From Nannochloris sp. 'desiccata' (lineage: Eukaryota > Chlorophyta > Trebouxiophyceae > Chlorellales > Chlorellaceae): a stretch of 64,000 nt of DNA. The notes below the pieces were generated by a model. That model made no database searches and had not been told where the DNA came from. It worked only from the letters and a program-made list of their open reading frames with translations. Every line of letters starts with the position of its first letter. The stretch's first letter is position 1. This document shows positions 1 through 9,900 of this stretch, in pieces. The translations under genes and the position numbers were made by a program. The stretch spans positions 930,001 through 994,000 of the forward strand of contig JAGTXX020000004.1 in assembly GCA_019044685.2 (NCBI GenBank), read 5' to 3'.

Positions 1-1403
1 CATCGCCCCCTTCACGTTCTTCGCCATCAGTACTGCCATCAGTATGCCAGCCATGATACCAAGCCACATTGTCGGGGAGCGCATCACACCAGCAGAGTCA
101 CAAGCGTAATTACCGGAAGGAACCCAGCCAGGAGCAAAGAGTTCAGCTTCCCCGCTAGGTCCAACAGCACAGACATCAACTGCAGCGGGAATGGGACCTC
201 CATCTGCCCCAACAAAAGTAAATTGGTTGCGACGGTATTGAGTAGAGCAACCTCCAAGGGTCACCAATGTAGCACTGTTGTAGGTGACGAGACCGATACC
301 TTCTGCGTGTTGGAGACCAATAAAGGCAAGAAAAAGACCGATGCCGGCAGAGGTGGAAAGCAACAAACAGCGGGGGACGACCTTCATAAGCCAGGTTCTC
401 ACACCGACTAACGAGATGAAGATAAAGATGAAACCCTCCACAAAGGCGGCAGTCAAAGCTTGTTGGTAGGTGATGCGGCCAGTGCCCATGAAACCAACAA
501 CGGTGTAAGCAAAATAGGCATTGATACCCATAGCAGGGGCTACAGCGAGAGGTAAGTTACCGACTAAACCCATTAAGAAATGAGAGATGATACAAGCGGC
601 GGCGGTGGCGGAGATGAGAGACTTGCGCATCTCAGCCAAGCAGGCTTGACACTGGTCGTCACCAAGGGAGCCTGGTCCCAAAGGACAATCACCATTGGTA
701 ACGCAAATGCCACCGGTATCTGTAGAGTAAGAAAAGAAAAGAATAGAAATTTTAATACTAAGAGAGAGGGCAAGAACATCAACGGGGGAGTCGCTCAATT
801 TTCTTACCGTTCAAGATTCCCGAGTTGACGGGAAGGATGTAGCACACAGTCAAAAAAGTGACTAGACCACCCCGGATCTCCTGAGAGAGGGTAGTTCGAC
901 GCTCGGTCAATTTGAAGTATTTGCCAAAACCCTGCGAAGAATTTAAATTATGAAAAGGTCAAAATGGAAAAGGTCAAAATGGAAATGTGAGAATATGGTT
1001 AACCTCGTCAGAACGTGCAAACCCCGAATACAGTACAGTTTTAGATTGTTTAAGCTGCTGTATTGAGGTGAATTAATCAAATTGAAGGAGAAAGACACGA
1101 TGGGGCATACGACAGATTCTGGCAGTGAAAGCTACCCACGAGGACTAATTTGGCTAGCATATTGCACGAAATACCTCCTAAATCCCTGTTATTGCCTGTG
1201 CCAAACGTCTCATGGAATACCTCCCACAGCCAGAAAATGCCGAGAGAATTTCTTAAATAATGCCCTAGCCGGAGGATCTGCCCTACTGCATACAATTCAT
1301 GTTCAGCCATAGCTATATCGACATTAACATGTCTCAATTAGTTTCAGACCCTCGGACTTACGCTGTTTTGGGCGGCATCGTTCATCTTGGCGATGAAACC
1401 CAT
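1..1403 (-). CDS. AzgA-type purine/nucleobase permease, 3' end cut by window edge
   Basis: Membrane symporter of the AzgA-like branch of the nucleobase-cation family, expected to import adenine, guanine or hypoxanthine across the plasma membrane. I read three exons: 1362-1403 (14 codons from ATG at 1403), 808-931 and 719 down to the left edge. The introns 932-1361 (430 bp) and 720-807 (88 bp) have GTAAG donors and CAG acceptors, and the phases agree. The spliced protein starts MGFIAKMNDAAQNS and runs into GKYFKLTERRTTLSQEIRGG. A first membrane helix reads VTFLTVCYILPVNSGILN, and a later conserved core reads PLAVAPAMGINAYFAYTVVG, followed by several hydrophobic segments. These are family hallmarks. 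About half of a typical protein is visible and the C-terminus lies outside the window. Between the first two helices is a Cys-bearing loop (GDCPLGPGSLGDDQCQAC). The exact substrate is not visible from sequence. Confidence 0.85.
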
Positions 1404-1731
1404 GGCGGAAATGGGATTCTTGCAGTTTCTGCAAGGATTGCTTCTTACAAAAAGCTTCTTACAAAAAATCCCTGATAGCAAGAAAATAAAAACAGGGAGA
1501 AGTGGGTGCTGGGTTGCTCTTAAAGCGAGTAAAGCTGCCCCTTTGCCACTCTTTCCTTACAAATTTTCAAAAATCCCGGAAAGAAAAGTTTAGGTTCCGG
1601 AATGACGGAACCCATCATGATGTACGAAGTTAGATTAGTTAGTTACCTGTTAATTAATTTAGCTTACTGATCATTTAGTTTATTATCTACATTTTTCCAA
1701 CAGTTGCCGCATTACAGGACCCAAAACATAA
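1404..1731. other. intergenic, promoter side of the permease gene
   Basis: This stretch lies between the start of the permease (minus strand) and the stop of VPS2 (minus strand). It is AT-rich towards 1620-1731 and holds no supported gene. It should carry the permease promoter and the VPS2 3' untranslated region. No distinct motif was recognised. Confidence 0.5.
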
Positions 1732-2520
1732 TCAAGTATCATTTCTAAGGCGCTGCAATCTCAATAACAAATCATCATCTGCCCCTGCTCCTCCGGTTGG
1801 CGCTCCTGCCAAATGTGGTGGCACTGCCGGTAAACCACCTCCTGGAGGCGGTGGTGCCCCACCTGGTCTCCCATTCCCACTGTCACCAGCACCCTTGACG
1901 CCTCCAGCAGCCATTGCTTGCGGCATTTCGGGATTTGCTACAGCTGCAGCAGGTGTCCCCAATTGAGATGCCGGCACTGCTGCCAGAGTCGCATTTGTAT
2001 CAATGCCAATTTCATCAAGCACCTGGCTGACAAGTTCATCTGTCTCTTCTTCTTCACCTTCTCCTTCAAATGCCATATCCATAGCTGAGCCCATAGCATC
2101 ACTCACGACATCCATTTTCATATTTTGTTTTTCGAATTCGGCCATGATCTTGGCTAAAGCAGGGAGCTGCATTTGTTTATTCATGGCTGCCATGGCTTTA
2201 GTGGTGCCCTTCATAGCATCAGCCATAGCTTGGGTAGATTTTAGTTCAGACATACGGAGAGATACGGCTTGAAGCTGAGATTTAAGTTGGAAAAGCTTGT
2301 TCACAGCGTTGCGGTTTCTGACGACAGACTTGGCCATCACTTTAACAGCTTCCATTTGGTTGTCTTTCGCCATTTTCTTGATCTCAGAGACTGTTTTCTT
2401 CTCTTGAGCTTGAAGACCCATGCGTTCGCGGTCAAGGTCACGGATGGCGCGATCGATCATGCGTTTATTTTCACGCAGCATCTCTGCTGGTGTTTTCTTC
2501 TTTCCAAATAGCCAGGACAT
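1732..2520 (-). CDS. VPS2: ESCRT-III subunit VPS2/CHMP2 (Snf7 family)
   Basis: Component of the ESCRT-III filament that drives membrane scission at endosomes, in cytokinesis and in membrane repair. The single-exon 262-residue protein begins MSWLFGKKKTPAEMLRENKR, the basic amphipathic start typical of VPS2/CHMP2A. It continues through the long helical hairpin (about residues 10-150) with many Lys, Met and Gln residues. An acidic stretch GEGEEEETDELVSQVLDEIG follows (about 153-172). The end, DDDLLLRLQRLRNDT, fits a MIM1 motif that binds the Vps4 MIT domain. Between the acidic region and MIM1 is a Gly/Pro/Ala-rich linker of about 70 residues, longer than in animal or yeast proteins. The ATG at 2520 is the obvious start. 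No intron is needed. The family call is firm; the CHMP2A versus CHMP2B distinction is not meaningful here. Confidence 0.93.
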   Translation of the reverse strand: MSWLFGKKKTPAEMLRENKRMIDRAIRDLDRERMGLQAQEKKTVSEIKKMAKDNQMEAVKVMAKSVVRNRNAVNKLFQLKSQLQAVSLRMSELKSTQAMADAMKGTTKAMAAMNKQMQLPALAKIMAEFEKQNMKMDVVSDAMGSAMDMAFEGEGEEEETDELVSQVLDEIGIDTNATLAAVPASQLGTPAAAVANPEMPQAMAAGGVKGAGDSGNGRPGGAPPPPGGGLPAVPPHLAGAPTGGAGADDDLLLRLQRLRNDT

Positions 2521-3225
2521 TAAGGAGGTTTCTATTGGCTTGCAGCAATATACCAGTATCTAAAAGGGGGCAATATTTAATTAAGTTTTTAATCGATCGC
2601 CCATAAAAAGTAGAGCTTGAATTCCTATTATTTATATGCCAAAGCGAGCGAACACCGGTCTGCAGTTATGCTAAGGATTTAAAGGAATCATTTACGCAAC
2701 TTTAGCTCTTATCAAAGTCCAGTAGACGCTACGATCAGTGTTTCTCTGTTTCTTAGTGCCGCCAGGTATGCTCAGTGACCGAGTCAGTCGCCACCGCCTG
2801 GAATTTCTTTTAAGCAGCTGGTGAAGAAGACCCACAGCACTCAGGCTCAACCCTTCGTATGCTTCTAGGTCGTCTTGTTGCAATCAAGACTTTATTTTAC
2901 AAGTCTACTACAGAAATAGAGAGAGAGAGAGAAAGAGAGAGAAAAAGTGGAAAAAACAAATGAACAAACAAAGGGGGGAAAGTAAACTAAATAAAAATTG
3001 TGATTGATCGACTTTAACGAAACCAATATTACCGACTTGAAGAGCAGTGTTAAAGTTAACGAAAAGAATATTACCGGCATGAAGCACGAGATGCGCATGT
3101 ACTTTTTAGCTGCACTAGCTTTCTCGCCGCAAGAAAAGCGACTAAGCTCATACCTCCCTTTCCGCCACACCCCTGCGTTTAGGGGCGGCGACTGATATGC
3201 TGGATGATCGAGAAAGCTAGTGCAG
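2521..3225. other. intergenic, VPS2 promoter side, with GA run and half of an inverted repeat
   Basis: No intact gene was found. The region holds the upstream side of VPS2, a GA-rich run near 2918-2945, and the plus-strand arm of the inverted duplication described separately. Short open frames near 2700-2880 have no recognisable protein features. Confidence 0.5.
2918..2945. repeat. (GA)n microsatellite
   Basis: A nearly pure GA dinucleotide run, interrupted once by an extra A. It lies in non-coding DNA. Confidence 0.8.
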
Positions 3226-3300
3226 CTAAAAATAGCTGCGCATCTCGTGCTTCGTGCCGGTAATATTCTTTCCATTACCTTTAAGACTGCGCTGCATGCC
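3034..3300. repeat. inverted repeat, 93/92-bp arms, 82-bp spacer
   Basis: Arm one (3034-3126, plus) matches the reverse complement of arm two (3209-3300) along its whole length, with roughly ten to fifteen differences and one single-base indel. The match is nearly perfect for the inner 60 bp. Arm two is the last coding segment plus 3' flank of the minus-strand gene at 3226-3920. Arm one therefore looks like an inverted duplicate of that gene's end. Both arms encode the peptide KNITG-x-KHEMR-x-YF in the same relative orientation. A transcript across both arms would fold into a long hairpin. Confidence 0.85.
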
Positions 3301-3920
3301 TTTCAGTTTGCTGTCTTGGAGATCGAATCGCCCATCGAGACCTGCGTCATTTGCCAAGATCTTCGCGTGGTTCACGTACAGCCCACCCAAGCCTGCTGCT
3401 AGGGGAACCGCAAACAAAAAACTTGGGTCATAACTCTGCAAAAGGAAGGACAGGGGAGTTTACGTCAGCGGACGCTGCAGCTGAGAAAATAAATAAACAA
3501 TTTCAAGTTCAAGCCAAATTGGCTTGAAACTAGGAGAGCCATTGAGAACAAAGCGCTTACCGAGCGCAAGACAACTGCCGCAAACCCGCCAATGGCGAGG
3601 TAAACTTGCCAGTGGTCGCATAACTACGACCAGGCCTTGTCAAAATTGCTTGAAGTTTTCCCCACGGTACCAGCCCCTTTTCGCACCACAACATGACGGG
3701 GCGACATCATTGCCATGAGAGGATGGATCCCAGCATATGATGGAGAAGCACGAGCCTACAAACAGAAACAATGAATAAAGTTTCATTCAACGATCACTAA
3801 ACAATAACTCAATAGGGAACCTAATGATCCCGCTCTTGCGTTTGATAAAGCTCTTCCTACCATTCCAATTGATGCAGCGCCACATAGAACGCCAAGGTGA
3901 CCGTGGCTAGGCCGAAGCAT
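3226..3920 (-). pseudogene. three-exon two-helix membrane/coiled-coil protein, in-frame stop
   Basis: Not a family I can name. Three exons join in phase 0: 3861-3920 (MLRPSHGHLGVLCGAASIGM), 3561-3755 and 3226-3435, with good GTAGG and GTAAG donors and TAG/CAG acceptors. The first exon and the start of the second are rich in basic and small residues, like an organelle presequence. Two hydrophobic segments follow, one on each side of the second intron (VYLAIGGFAAVVLRS, then LFAVPLAAGLGGLYVN). The tail is polar and ends KNITGTKHEMRSYF. An in-frame TAG at 3624-3626, just before the first hydrophobic segment, breaks the reading frame. No convincing extra intron removes it, so I call it a pseudogene. 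It shares exon number, phase and layout with the intact gene at 17333-18219, which suggests paralogy. An unrecognised intron or a sequencing error could make it intact. Confidence 0.55.
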
Positions 3921-4052
3921 CGAGAAGACTTCGCAGGATATATGTGATCAAGATTCAGCAGCTTGATCGATTCTTGGGAAACAGCAAGGTCGCCTAATGC
4001 AGTTTCCCCGCGCGGCATAGAGTTTCCTCAGCGGTATAAAAATTCATCTTAT

Positions 4053-4070
4053 GGGAAACTCGAGTTTCCC
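4053..4070. promoter_or_regulatory. 18-bp perfect palindrome in a cluster of TTTCCC motifs
   Basis: The sequence is GGGAAACTCGAGTTTCCC. Nearby copies of the half-site occur at about 4001-4009 (GTTTCCCCGCGC), 4022-4027 (GTTTCC), 4076-4080 (TTCCC) and 4099-4107 (TGTTTCCCC). TTTCCCGC-like sites resemble E2F/DP targets, and the palindrome would suit a dimeric factor. Both ideas are inference. Confidence 0.35.
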
Positions 4071-4965
4071 AGCTTTTCCCAGGAGAAAAAACACTGTTTC
4101 CCCTGAGCCTTTCTTCCCCCGTGGGCCATCATCGGGGAAGTAGGGTTAAAACCATGTCGGCGAGCTCCCTAGCATGCCCATTTACATATTTTGGATATGT
4201 TTAGACATTGCAAAGCACATTCCGAAATAACCCATTTGCCCTTCTGAGCACATTACGTTTGTTTCTTGAGATTTTAAATTCGACTCAGCTAGCAGATTGT
4301 GACGTTTGTGTTGCACCACCCGATGCACGCTCTGCCTATTAAACCTAGACACATCGTAGTCCGAGCAGAGCACGAAAAACAACCTATCGAGCACCCTCCC
4401 CACCTCTCCCCCAAGCACGTCCACATGCCTGCTCATTCCACGGCGTCTCCCCCAAAGCCAACTAGTCCTCTTGAAACCCATCGGGTGGACGCCGAAGCTG
4501 AAGATGAGGCATCGTTAGGTTCACATCGACTTCCACAACACGATTTGGAGAGGATTCATTCTGTGCAGCAGCATCCCATCGTCATTGAGGACGAAGAGCA
4601 GTAACAAAGACGATGTTTGTGCCGAACCCTAAGAATTAGAATACGCAAATAATTAAGAGAAGTATAATTTTCTGTTTTTCCCCCTTTGTATACCTTCTTT
4701 TTGTACCATTGATGCTGAGGGGATGATTTTCTCATTCTTTTTCCTCCTTTTGTAATTAAGGAAATACACCTCCGCCACGCTATGAATAAGTTCAGATAAT
4801 ACCTAGTAAATATGTTCCATTCCAGCCCTCTGACTTTCCGAAAATAGAATATTGTGGAGTGCTCGAAAATAACTATTGTTTCATTTCCTGTTACTTCTTG
4901 TTAGATATTCGTTAAATTTCTACTACTAAATAGCTTTCCTCCTTTATATGGTTCAGGAAACGTCA

Positions 4966-4986
4966 ACACACACACACACACACACA
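4966..4986. repeat. (CA)n microsatellite
   Basis: About ten uninterrupted CA units in non-coding DNA downstream of POR. Confidence 0.85.
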
Positions 4987-5177
4987 ACAAGAACACAATG
5001 CACACATATTATAGCTCGATATTATAAATCCTAGATGAAAGATGCATTAGGAGAGTAAATTAAACGAAGAAACGACATGAAAGAAACCAGAGGAAATGGA
5101 TAAAAGAGGAAAAAGTAGAAGAAGGGAAAGAGGTCAATATTGATCGGGAAATCTTTTTTTTTAATTTCTTCTATTAT

Positions 5178-6347
5178 TTAAGCAAGACCAACAAGTTTTT
5201 CAGAAACTTCCCAAAGCTTGGCGGCCTTTCCATCATCAGATACTTCCTCAGACACCTGATTCTCAAAGCTTCCAGTGCTGTTAGACCAGCTCCAGTACAC
5301 CCCAGACTTGTTCATACCGGGATCAGAAACTACCTGAGCAAGACGGCGGCCAGCTTCTTCTTCACTGACATATCCCTTGGTAACATATTTCTGGAAAGGA
5401 GGGAACAGAGTCTTGAAAAGGCCATAATGTTCACGGAAAAGACCAGTTTCAGCGATGCATCCAGGATAAAGAGACGAGAAGGACACGCGACCACCTCCAA
5501 GGCGTTTATTGAATTCACGCATGGTCAACATATTGCATACTTTAGAATCTTTATACGCCTTGGCACCATCAAATTCACCGCCGTCAATCATGGTAGAGCC
5601 ATTGGCAAGGCCAGAAAGGTCACCCAAGTCTGCTTTAGGGGGTACATTTCCTGCAAGGGTGTTGGTGTTACCTGTGATCGAGCCAACAATAACCATACGA
5701 GGGCCTCCAGCAGGGTTGTTTTCAGGGGAGTTCTTGAGATCTTCCATTAACAAGTTGGAAAGAAGGAAGTGTCCCAAATGGTTGGTGCCTACAGAGATCT
5801 CAAAGCCATCGGGGGTGAAACGGGGCTCTTTGGCAGTGGGAAGATAGACAGCAGCATTGCATACGAGCGAATCAAGACGACGTCCAGTAGCGTGGAAGTT
5901 TGTGACAAATTGACGGACAGATTCCAAAGAGGCAAGATCCAGGTGCATGACGGTGTAAGAGTCTTTCGGCATGCCTAGACGTTTGGCTGCGAGTTCGGCT
6001 TTGCTGAAATCGCGGCAAGCCATGATAACGTGCCATTTACCAGTAGCAGCGAGAGCCTTGGCAGCGTTGAGTCCAAGACCGGAGGAAGCACCAGTAATGA
6101 TTACGGTAGGCTTTTGAGAGGCCTTGTCAGCGGTGGCAATTGCGGCAGGAGCAGCGGGGGCAGCAGCAACTGCACGGACAACAGTGGTGGTCATGCGGGA
6201 AGTAGCAGGGGTGCTGGCGGAGTGGGTAGCGTTCTGAGCGCGGAAAGCAGCTGCGCCAGAGACGGGGGAAAGGCGAAGAGCAGCCTTGGCAGCAGCATCA
6301 CCACGGACCTGCTGGGTCACACGAGCAGAGGGCATTACGCAAGCCAT
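5178..6347 (-). CDS. POR: light-dependent NADPH:protochlorophyllide oxidoreductase
   Basis: Plastid enzyme that reduces the C17-C18 double bond of protochlorophyllide with NADPH and light, the penultimate stage of chlorophyll a synthesis. It is a short-chain dehydrogenase. The nucleotide-binding motif TGASSGLG is at about residues 85-92 of the 389-residue product. The conserved VCNAAVYLP segment has the family Cys near residue 163. The catalytic pair YKDSK is at Tyr265 and Lys269. The first 75 or so residues ([20 protein letters not shown] and an Ala/Ser/Thr-rich stretch) look like a plastid transit peptide. I start at ATG 6347. The frame stays open upstream to 6473, but that part looks like 5' leader. 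No intron was seen. With ChlD at 38.3 kb it supplies two chlorophyll-pathway enzymes in this window. Confidence 0.95.
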   Translation of the reverse strand: MACVMPSARVTQQVRGDAAAKAALRLSPVSGAAAFRAQNATHSASTPATSRMTTTVVRAVAAAPAAPAAIATADKASQKPTVIITGASSGLGLNAAKALAATGKWHVIMACRDFSKAELAAKRLGMPKDSYTVMHLDLASLESVRQFVTNFHATGRRLDSLVCNAAVYLPTAKEPRFTPDGFEISVGTNHLGHFLLSNLLMEDLKNSPENNPAGGPRMVIVGSITGNTNTLAGNVPPKADLGDLSGLANGSTMIDGGEFDGAKAYKDSKVCNMLTMREFNKRLGGGRVSFSSLYPGCIAETGLFREHYGLFKTLFPPFQKYVTKGYVSEEEAGRRLAQVVSDPGMNKSGVYWSWSNSTGSFENQVSEEVSDDGKAAKLWEVSEKLVGLA

Positions 6348-6923
6348 CGTCTGTTGAATGGAAAGGTATAGGTTATTTAAGGATGTATGGAAAGTGACAA
6401 CTAAAGACTTGAGGGTAAATACGAGGATAAAGCTAGATGATTGCTGTGGCATGGAGCCATGCCAAGCAAACACACGCCAAAGTCGTGCATTGGTGTAAAT
6501 TTTCCGTATTCTCTAATTGGCAACTCACATTAATTTCAAATAACGCGGGTTTCGCTGGAAAGGATTGAAACTTGAAAGGGTGTTGGGAACCCAATTTCGA
6601 GAATGCAGTTGAATTGCAAGCAATATGTCAGAAAATACTGCGATGGCTATGCAAAATCTTGACAGAGTGTGTTAATAACAAATAGATGATAATGCGCTAC
6701 TCAAACTTGCAAGAATATATGCTGTAAACAAAACTTATCCTGGCCTGATCCTCAGGGGACCCAGGTTGCATTTGGAGGAGAACCGAATCCAACAGTGAGA
6801 TTCGGTGTTTACAGGGCTGGTTCATAGAGTGGGCGATATAAAATTACAATAAACTGATGATAGGATATAATACTCTAACGAATGCATTTAAAAGTTAAAG
6901 GTTGTACTACTTAATATGTTCAT
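6348..6923. other. intergenic, POR promoter side and UTP20 3' end
   Basis: No gene was seen. It should hold the POR promoter (minus strand) and the UTP20 3' untranslated region. A small hairpin at 6782-6806 has a perfect 8-bp stem (ACCGAATC/GATTCGGT) and a 9-nt loop. It matches no RNA family I recognise. Confidence 0.45.
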
Positions 6924-9900
6924 CTAATAACTTTTCCTGCCGCCTCCGCCACGGCCACCGCTGCCATTACTTTTTCCAAACTTTCCACCTCCACTAGGAA
7001 CTCCTTTTTTATTCTTCACTACAATACCGGCAGATCTCATTCTTCGCACTTCCTCCATCGCCTTCTTTTTTCCTCCTTTCTTCCTCTCAGCAGCACGGAT
7101 TTTCCTCTTTGCCGCAGCCTCTGGGTCGACCATTGTCTGCACCGCTGCTCTTCTCTTTCTTTCTCCACGCTGCCTTCTCACCGTCTCCCTTGCAGTGTTA
7201 TACGCTGCAAGCAGCACATCTGCGCCTACTAAGCTTCGTAGATGAGCCATCACCTCATCACCTAGAATTTTAAACTCTTCAGTGTTACCTAGTGCACCAG
7301 GCTCTGTGATCCTATAGAGCGGGCGGAGTAGTACCGGCAAGAAGGGTTCAATTTTCACTGCCCCAAGACGAGAAGCGATTGCAGCTATAAACCGTAACGC
7401 AGCACCCCGTTGCAATTGGCGTACGTACGATTTATCGTCTGCTAAGCGAACCATTCTACGGATGAGACCGTTGACTGTAAGACTTCCTTCTGCTGCTTCG
7501 GTGGCTGCGTCAATATCTGCTGCCTCGTCATCTTCTTCTTGCTGCTCTATTTCATGTTCCTCTTCCTCTTCTCCCTCATTCTCGATTTTCTCAGTATTAT
7601 TATAATGACCATTATCTTCTTCTCCGCTACCTGCTGCTAAAGAATCTGCTAGTTGTTTCTTTTTCAAAGTAGTTGACGTAGCCGCTCTCCATGGCGGCAC
7701 CCGTCCAGCGTCTTCATCACCTTTTAACATTGGGATTGACAGATAGACCAGGCATTTGACAGCTTGTCCAGCCATACCTTCATCTGCAGTGGCAGATTCA
7801 AGTTGTCTAAAGAATCGCATCGCCAAGGAACCAGGTGTAGTACAAATAGAATTGGAGTTGGTGTCGCCACCGTCGATTGATTTTGATATTGATAATGATA
7901 ATAAATAAGGACCAACATTGGGAGCCGCCAGGCCAGCGCCCACGAGGCGTCCAGCTGCTTTCCGTACCCAAGCATGACGATGGAGTAATAAATCACACGC
8001 AGCAGACCAACACGCTCGTGTCGCAGTAGATTGATTGCCAAGATTAAGGCCGTCGGAAGTTGCAGTCATTAATTTTTCAAGAAGAGACAGACAATAATAT
8101 GCTTCTTGCCAACCAGGTGCAGCAGAACTTGGATCTAACGCTAATTCCCCATTATTCATATCTTCTTCTTCATCTTCTTGTGCAGCTAAATCTGCATCAG
8201 CACGATCACGCAGCACAGCAGACACAGCAGGCAAGATTTCAACTACTCTTCTGGCTACATCAGCTCCTTCCACTTCAACTATGATTCCCAAAGCTTGCGC
8301 GCTTGCACGGACCAACCGAGGATCGTTTCCTTTCAGCCATTGTGTACAATATGCAGCGACATGGTCACGACGTGGGACAGGAATGCGATTCAACAGCTGT
8401 CCAGCACAAGCAGCAGCTGCTGCTCTGCACGATGCAGAGGGGTCGTTCACTAAGCGAGTGACTAATGGCAAGAAAATAAGTTCAGCCCAGCCAGCAACCA
8501 TTTCTTCAGGGAATTTCATAATAACCGCCGATATCATACTCAAAGCAGCCTCCCGTCCAGATTCATGTTCGTAACCCAAGTTGGCCAGTAAGAATTGGAC
8601 GTGTGCTTGTAAGCGTGGTTGGCCGAGAGGGTAATCAAGTAAGAAAGCAAGCAAAGAATTAGATGCAAGTTGACGTACTTGCTTTGATTGCGAGCGAACC
8701 ATAAGTTCTTGAACACGTTCCATTAAATCATAAACTTCAGGCAAGACTAATTTGCGCGCAAGGATAGCTCTGAGTAGAGTAAAAGCAGTTTGGCGCTGCG
8801 CGCTCTCTTCTAAATCAGTAAATGCCCACCCAAGCAGAAAACGAAGTTGCGCTTGAGAAGGTGCATATCGTTCACAACGACGAAGCATTCCAGCGAGAAG
8901 CTTAAAGCAATCTTGTGCGACAGGATCGGTTGTCTTTGGGCAGCGTTTTAATAAATCTGTCACTGCTTTTCCAGCATCGGCAGACGCAGCATCGAGACCA
9001 GGGAGCTCAGCTTGCACTATCAAAAGAGATAAAGCTTGCAATGAAGCAGTGACAGAAGGAGAGTGACGCGATTTTAAAGCTCTAATCAACAAAGGAAGTA
9101 AAGGATCCAACAGCGCAGTTGCTTCAGGGCCTTGAGTTGGCACCAAACCTTTCCTCAAAGCAGCTTTGAATGTGGTCAAAGCAAATTCAACGAGCAAAGG
9201 TTGATGCAAAGCAATACGTGCTTCATCTCCTGCTTCAGAAATGTTTGTTTTCATTCTTCCTCGAGTCAGACTCTTCTTTTCCTTCTTTCCAGCAGCATCA
9301 GAAACAATAGCAACACCAGATCCACCAAGAGCTTTCTCGCGAGCAGCTTCTTCTGCAGAGAGACCTGCATCGGAAATCGCATACACCAGCTCACATAAAT
9401 CCCGAGAAGTGGTAGTAGCGTTGGCTAATAGACCCTGAGACGCATATTGAAGCAGCATGCCTAATTTAGCCCGGGTTTTTGGGTGAGAAGCATGACATAA
9501 ACGATCTCGCACAGGGGCTAATAATTTAGGAACGTGCGTGCTGAAGGTAACCAAGGAAGCCATGAGCTGGTAGGTATCATTTGCACGACACCGTTTTGCT
9601 TCTTTATAACTTGCAGCAAAGGCGTCAACTTCTTTTGCTTCAGCAGTATGCCCAAAAAGATCTTTTTCAATCACTGGTAAAATCATGGGCAAGCAATCAT
9701 CAAGGCTGCCCGGTTCTTGAGCAGCAGCAGAGGCGACTGCTTCAAGCACAGCGTGGACCGTGTACCCTAAAATATGAGCAGTGTAGCCTCTATCTGGCAG
9801 TGCGGAACGTAAAACCTCTAAAGTAAAGGGCAAATATTCAGGGCCAAGGTCAGAAGCCATAGCGACAAGCACAGCACGCGCATCGTCTCGAAGACGCTGT

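Larger units (their letters stand above)
3921..5177. other. intergenic, 1.26 kb, palindrome and CA repeat, no supported gene
   Basis: The left part (3980-4150) carries several GTTTCC/GGGAAAC motifs, including an 18-bp perfect palindrome. The middle has a plus-strand open frame of 93 codons from 4323 to 4604, rich in His and Pro, with no recognised domain. The right part is AT-rich, holds a CA microsatellite, and should include the 3' untranslated region of POR. Confidence 0.45.

Noticed and set aside
3004..3195. Separate plus-strand gene in the inverted-repeat arm
   Set aside because: It has no ATG start, and its coding match is explained by inverted duplication of the neighbouring gene's last exon.
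4323..4604. 93-codon plus-strand open frame rich in His and Pro
   Set aside because: No domain, an overlapping open frame on the other strand, and no splice partners. Insufficient support for a gene.
5178..6473. POR extended upstream to 6473
   Set aside because: The added 42 residues look like leader sequence, and the ATG at 6347 already gives a normal transit peptide.
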